Made by a program: the position numbers and the translations under genes
Assembly: GCA_037951105.1 (NCBI GenBank)
Contig: JBAMJV010007132.1
Location: 124,001-188,000, forward strand
Reading direction: 5' to 3'
DNA: 64,000 bases
Source: Echinarachnius parma
Taxonomy: Eukaryota; Echinodermata; Echinoidea; Clypeasteroida; Echinarachniidae
Shown: positions 59,961-64,000 of the stretch, piece by piece
Layout: each line of letters begins with the position of its first letter
How positions within the stretch are numbered: the stretch's first letter is position 1
Notes under the pieces: model-generated
What the model was told of the DNA's origin: nothing
The model's input: the letters and a program-made list of their open reading frames with translations, nothing else
Databases searched by the model: none

Positions 59961-60064
59961 TGTTTGCTTGAACCCGTCTGCAGTGTACTGTGGTGCCTTG
60001 CGAAGAGCTTGGATCAGGTTTTTGTGTGCTTCTGAATACTCTAACTGGATTGCCTTGATTCTTC
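59961..60064 (-). CDS. PSMD3: PSMD3 exon
   Basis: Acceptor CAACTAATAG, donor ACA|GTGAGT. With one base from the preceding exon it encodes [20 protein letters not shown] and [15 protein letters not shown], part of the helical repeats before the PCI domain. Confidence 0.96.
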
Positions 60065-60597
60065 CTATTAGTTGAACAATAAAAAAACATGGAAAAAAGA
60101 TGATGCGGAATCAAATCATCAATCAACGCAACACGTCTATTAACAATCCTTTATCATTATTCATTATTCATAACTAAATTTTCTCTATGAAAAAAGAATA
60201 TCGATGAATCATTAACCCTTAAATGTATAAAGACTTTGAATATCTGTTGAACTTCACGAGTGATATGGCAGTTTTATTTTAGACTTGGCCTTGCATTTTA
60301 GTCTTATGTATATATTCATAATCTAAATTTTACTGCAATTTGAGTTCTTCTCTATATCTTTTTGTCCTTGGTATGGAAGTTATTTCCCAAATGTATTTAA
60401 ACCATGGTGTAGTAAACTGGTATCTGGTAGGAATTAGTAATTCAAAACGCTTGATGCACAACTGCTCGTTGAAAATGTCAACCAGGTCAATAATAATGAT
60501 CCAAGTACATTGAAATTCAATATGAAGCATTATACATTATGATATCTTTCTAAACTTAGAATGAGACAACTTTGTATCAAATTTCTTCATGACTTAC
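60065..60597. other. PSMD3 intron, nothing recognised
   Basis: AT-rich intronic DNA without recognisable repeats or exon copies. Confidence 0.5.
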
Positions 60598-60788
60598 CTA
60601 AGTAGTAGAGAAACCTCGCCCACTCGTGATTTGAGGCTTGCTCTGGAAACGTAGACTTTGCAACCAGCTTGTCGGCCTGGTCATACAGGTTGTAGTGGAG
60701 GTAGTTACGCAACAGAAGGTTCTGAATCGTGGCTTGCGCCTCCACGTTGTGCCTTAGCGTTGCCGTCCTCAATTTTGCATGGAGGAAA
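60598..60788 (-). CDS. PSMD3: PSMD3 exon
   Basis: Acceptor GTTTATTCAG, donor TTAG|GTAAGT, 191 bp, phase 2 in and 1 out. It encodes [39 protein letters not shown] and [17 protein letters not shown], matching vertebrate PSMD3 closely. Confidence 0.97.
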
Positions 60789-60840
60789 CTGAATAAACAA
60801 AAGTTTAGACAATTTAAATGTGACCCCAAAATTAAGTCAA

Positions 60841-60988
60841 GGGTCCCGTTGCAGAAAGAGATACAATCGATTGTAAGTCAGAAAATGTGCATATTTCAAC
60901 CAATCAAATTTGCGCATTTAGTCATATGATCTGACTTACAATTAATTGCAACTTTACATCCATTGTATCTGTTTCTGCAACGGGGCCC
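60841..60988. mobile_element. MITE, 148 bp, in a PSMD3 intron
   Basis: Inverted ends GGGTCCCGTTGCAGAAA and TTTCTGCAACGGGGCCC, with a second inner pair GATTGTAAGTCAGA / TCTGACTTACAATT. No clear target duplication, so the superfamily is left open. Confidence 0.7.
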
Positions 60989-61293
60989 TGGACTGAGAGC
61001 TGCAATATCCTGCAATAAACAGACTTTTGTAGAATCTTTGGGACTAGTGCAATGCCTTAAATAATTCCAAATTTTGTATTTTGTTTAAATCTAAATCTAC
61101 CCCATACCAAGTGATCCATACGCTCATCTTAATAAAGCTTAGCTTTAGAATCAGGGTTTGGGTTAACTTTGCGGCTAGGATTTTTTAGTAATTATGAGTG
61201 ATTTTGTGATGTGGCATACCAAACCAAACTGGACAAGCATTGTATCTGCATTACACTGGACAAGATTATACCAAGTGCATTTGTATGACTCAC

Positions 61294-61430
61294 CTTCTGA
61301 TTTGATCTAACTGTCCGATCAGCTCGTACGCCCTTGAGTGATAGAAGTATGCCTTGGCAGACAGCTGGTCCAGGGAACGCCTGTTCTGTGCATCTAACTT
61401 GGTAACAAGAACATCTGAACACTTGACAGC
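61294..61430 (-). CDS. PSMD3: PSMD3 exon, most upstream in the window
   Basis: Acceptor TTCATTTTAG, donor AG|GTGAGT. It encodes AVKCSDVLVTKLDAQNRRSL and DQLSAKAYFYHSRAYELIGQ then LDQIR. The preceding exon, expected to end in frame 0, was not found between 61431 and 64000. Confidence 0.95.
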
Positions 61431-61836
61431 CTAAAATGAAAGGTAGAATGATACTCTGCATTATATTATAGGAAAAGGGGGAAGGGCTAGCAATCTAGAA
61501 CATATGACATACAATGAAATGTGATCTATTATATTGTGTTTACCCATTCAGGACTGGTCTCAACAATTCTATCTGGGGTCTGCAATGATTATAGCAAAAA
61601 CAAGCAGGTCATTGGCTTGAAATGGATTCCATTTAGTTAGGTTTTACATTTAATCTGATATCGGTATCATTGTTTATTGCCTTGAACCAACTAATCCCAA
61701 GTATCAAACAATTAGGATCTGATTTTGACAAATCTGATTGGCTTTCTAAACAAATATCAGGGAAACAATCATAAATAGTAATATATTGCGCTTAATACAG
61801 AGTTTGAATTCAAACATGGAGGAAACTGACTAGAAA
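61431..61836. other. PSMD3 intron upstream of the Helitron
   Basis: No exon or repeat recognised. A chance segment at 61551-61585 with AG and GT at its edges does not resemble PSMD3. Confidence 0.5.
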
Positions 61837-62813
61837 TCTACTATACTAAAGTAGCCGATCACGTCTGTCTGTCTGTCCATCTATGCATTTCGTAGTGCAT
61901 TGAGGCACCAACATCAAACTTTGGGTAGTGATTGGTGATGACCCATAGAGGTTTGTGGTCTGGGTCAGGTCGGGGTCAGTTTGACCAGTGGTCAGTTATG
62001 AATCGGCCAATATTCCACGTTCATTTGCCATGCAGTCGCGTCGAGCGCTGATCATCGCACATGCTTGCGACGGAAGTACCGTGAAAAGTGTGTTGCTGAA
62101 ATGACCTTTCATTATGTAGTCTTTGTTCAGCCTGGAATCGATACGTTGTAAATTACTTACACACATTATCGTATGCCTGTCAAATCGGAAATAACACGTG
62201 TGCCGCTGTGTGCGCCTGAATTAAGACTATCGTAATTTGCTTGCGAATTGTTGGCTTCCGACCAAAACAAGATCGTATGTTGTGTATGTAAAGTGATACG
62301 GGATATGTGCGAACATTCCCATTTTAAAAACTGGGATATCTAGGGCCAACATGACGCGATATTTTGACCGGGGAATCCTGAACGATCTGCAAAGTTAGGT
62401 GAGAAAATCAATCACATCTGGTGAGTACAACAGTATAATTTTTTTTTTTGGAATAAGGAAGGAAATGACTGATTGACGGGAGTGTTTCTGTCCCGATTCT
62501 GCCTATACCCAGTCACATGTACCGTGTACAGCAAGTCTCACGAGTGTATTAGAGTCTGTAGACCGCCTCCGTCGGCGTCGGGCCGGGAATGATGCACCAA
62601 TTCCAAGCGCCGTTCGGTCCCATAATCCTATATTTCGTGTATGAATTCTGGATTGTATTCGACGTGATGTTTAATACATTTATTTAAAATACTTGCTTAT
62701 ATTTGTTGGATTTCATGCGTATCAGATGTCGAGAAATATTGTTTTCTTTGTATAAACCAAGTTTTAAAATGATTCTTAACCACTTTTAAATTGGTTTTTA
62801 TATACCATAAAGC

Positions 62814-63302
62814 GGGTCCTACTAATCGCCAAGGATCAGTACTAGGCACTGCGAAGCACTGCGAAGCACTGCGAAGCACTGCGAAGCACTGCTAAGCACA
62901 CTACGAAGCACTACGATACCCTTACGAAGCACCGCAAAGAGCATGTCTTCGCAGTACTACGAGGCACTACGAAGACGAAGATTGCACTGCGAAGAGCGCC
63001 CTGTACTAAAAACTACGTTTAATGCGCGCACGTAGAGGTAGACTATGGTAGCTGCCAGACTTTCCCTTTCGTTAAAATGATATTTACGATTGAAGTGTTC
63101 AGATGTTGAATTATCCAATTGATCGTCGAAACAGTGTACAAGTGCAAGGAGTTGGTGAACATCACTTTGCATTTTTGCTCATCTACTTCTACATGCGCTC
63201 CAAATGCTATCTTTTTGCTCTTCGTAGTGCTTAGTAGTGCTTAGTAGTGATTTCGTAGTGCTTCGTAGTGATTCACGGTGTTCGCGGTGATTAGTAGGAC
63301 CG
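62814..63302. mobile_element. Foldback element with 9-bp TSD nested in the Helitron
   Basis: Perfect 9-bp duplications CCATAAAGC (62805-62813, 63303-63311) flank ends GGGTCCTACTAATC and GATTAGTAGGACCG. Tandem GCGAAGCACT units near the left end (62847-62960) are mirrored by inverted CTTCGTAGTG/CTTAGTAGTG units near the right (63215-63275). A 9-bp duplication is typical of Mutator-like elements. A fragment like TTAA family 2 lies in the middle (63055-63190). Confidence 0.82.
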
Positions 63303-63960
63303 CCATAAAGCTACAAGCCAGTGTCACAGAATGCGCGTAGGCATTCTAGCCGAAGCACCAAACAGCACTTAGATTTCACCGCCGACGTAGGGGGCCCAAT
63401 ATCTGCACAGCGTCCATACGACAATTCAGCCTGCTGCTTTTCGTGACGTTTTAAAGAGTTATAAAACATATTTAATAAAGTAAACGACTGTTCTCTTAAT
63501 TTTTTGTGGAATGTACAAGTCACTAAAATCACTTCCAATAGTATACACATACACATTTACAGAAATGAATGCTAGAATTACGGACAGAAACACGAAATGA
63601 AAGACAGATTCTGTCAAATCGGTTTTAAAAGACTATTGTAAAAAATGATCCCATAGTGCAGTACCTCTGCAAATTAAATACGGTTATGCTTGAATCTACC
63701 CAAATATGTGTTTATAATTGTTCACCCAACTAGATTGAAAAATGAGCTACCACACCACCGTGATAGTGTGCATATGTCTATCACATTGGCCAGATATCGT
63801 TTGACGGGACCCTAATGCGTCGGGGCCCCGTCCAACGACGGGTTGTGGGACGGGATTGAGTCGCCCGTGTTTATTTTGTCTTATACTATTTAAAGTATGA
63901 CTCTGGGAATAGTAAAGATTTAAAGTATCGTTATGTCATCATCGCCTCTCTCTCACAAAA

Positions 63961-63980
63961 ACCCGCGGATTTCCGCGGGT
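63961..63980 (+). terminator. Helitron 3' terminal hairpin
   Basis: Arms ACCCGCGGA and TCCGCGGGT with a 2-nt loop, followed by ACAA and CTAG. In Helitrons this hairpin signals the end of rolling-circle transfer. Confidence 0.88.
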
Positions 63981-64000
63981 ACAACTAGTATTTTAAATGA

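Larger units (their letters stand above)
61837..63988 (+). mobile_element. Complete non-autonomous Helitron, 2152 bp
   Basis: Starts TCTACTATACTAAAGTAG after an A (61836) and ends CTAG before a T (63989), the A|T insertion rule of Helitrons, with no target duplication. A 20-nt hairpin with 9-bp arms (ACCCGCGGA / TCCGCGGGT) lies 4 nt before CTAG. The 3' region has GACGGGACCCTAATGCG and GGGGCCCCGTCC blocks. No Rep/helicase frame is present, so mobility would depend on an autonomous relative. Confidence 0.92.

Noticed and set aside
61546-61595. Candidate upstream PSMD3 exon between AG and GT
   Set aside because: The peptide does not match any part of PSMD3.

Overview
The window is eukaryotic, intron-rich and repeat-dense. 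Two conserved genes are split by long introns, with GT/AG junctions that join in frame. There is a tandem pair of class A GPCR genes and a dense, nested set of small DNA transposons, a Helitron, SINE/LINE relics and an LTR element, but no rRNA, tRNA gene, operon or CRISPR array. The repeat mix and the lineage-specific-looking GPCR pair suggest a marine invertebrate, perhaps an echinoderm or another invertebrate deuterostome. The phylum is inferred, not demonstrated.

Layout. Bases 506-13515 are satellite A, about 57 units of 230 or 219 bp, each with a short hairpin. 13516-17505 is AT-rich spacer with an (AC)n tract. 17506-19841 is satellite B (13 units of about 184 bp). 19842-24782 is satellite C (30 units of about 165 bp, each with two long C-tracts). 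A 39-bp inverted scrap of satellite A closes the satellite block. 24823-28936 is spacer with a hAT-like element, a LINE tail and foldback elements. 28937-36312 (+) holds four exons of LYRM7, a mitochondrial complex III assembly factor; its short first exon is not identified. Its introns carry a 2.0-kb transposon with 4-bp target duplications, an 8-bp-TSD MITE, a SINE inside a mariner-type MITE, and TTAA-flanked elements. 37532-41127 is a three-level nest: a TTAA element interrupted by a Harbinger-like element, itself interrupted by a non-coding LTR retrotransposon whose LTRs look identical. 42728-49511 (-) is a tandem GPCR duplication: one intact gene, one frameshifted copy, both with a conserved upstream splice acceptor and TATA box. 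54415-61430 (-) holds the seven 3'-terminal coding exons of PSMD3/Rpn3 of the 26S proteasome lid; its upstream exons lie beyond the window. 61837-63988 is a complete non-autonomous Helitron with a nested element carrying 9-bp target duplications.

The genes are functionally unrelated (mitochondrial assembly, receptor signalling, proteasome). The most unusual observations are decayed copies of three consecutive PSMD3 exons, each lying just upstream of its parent exon; two copies of one DNA transposon whose seven internal 11-bp motifs have shifted together; three abutting satellites with different higher-order periods; and the LTR element with identical LTRs and no polymerase. All alignments were made by eye.
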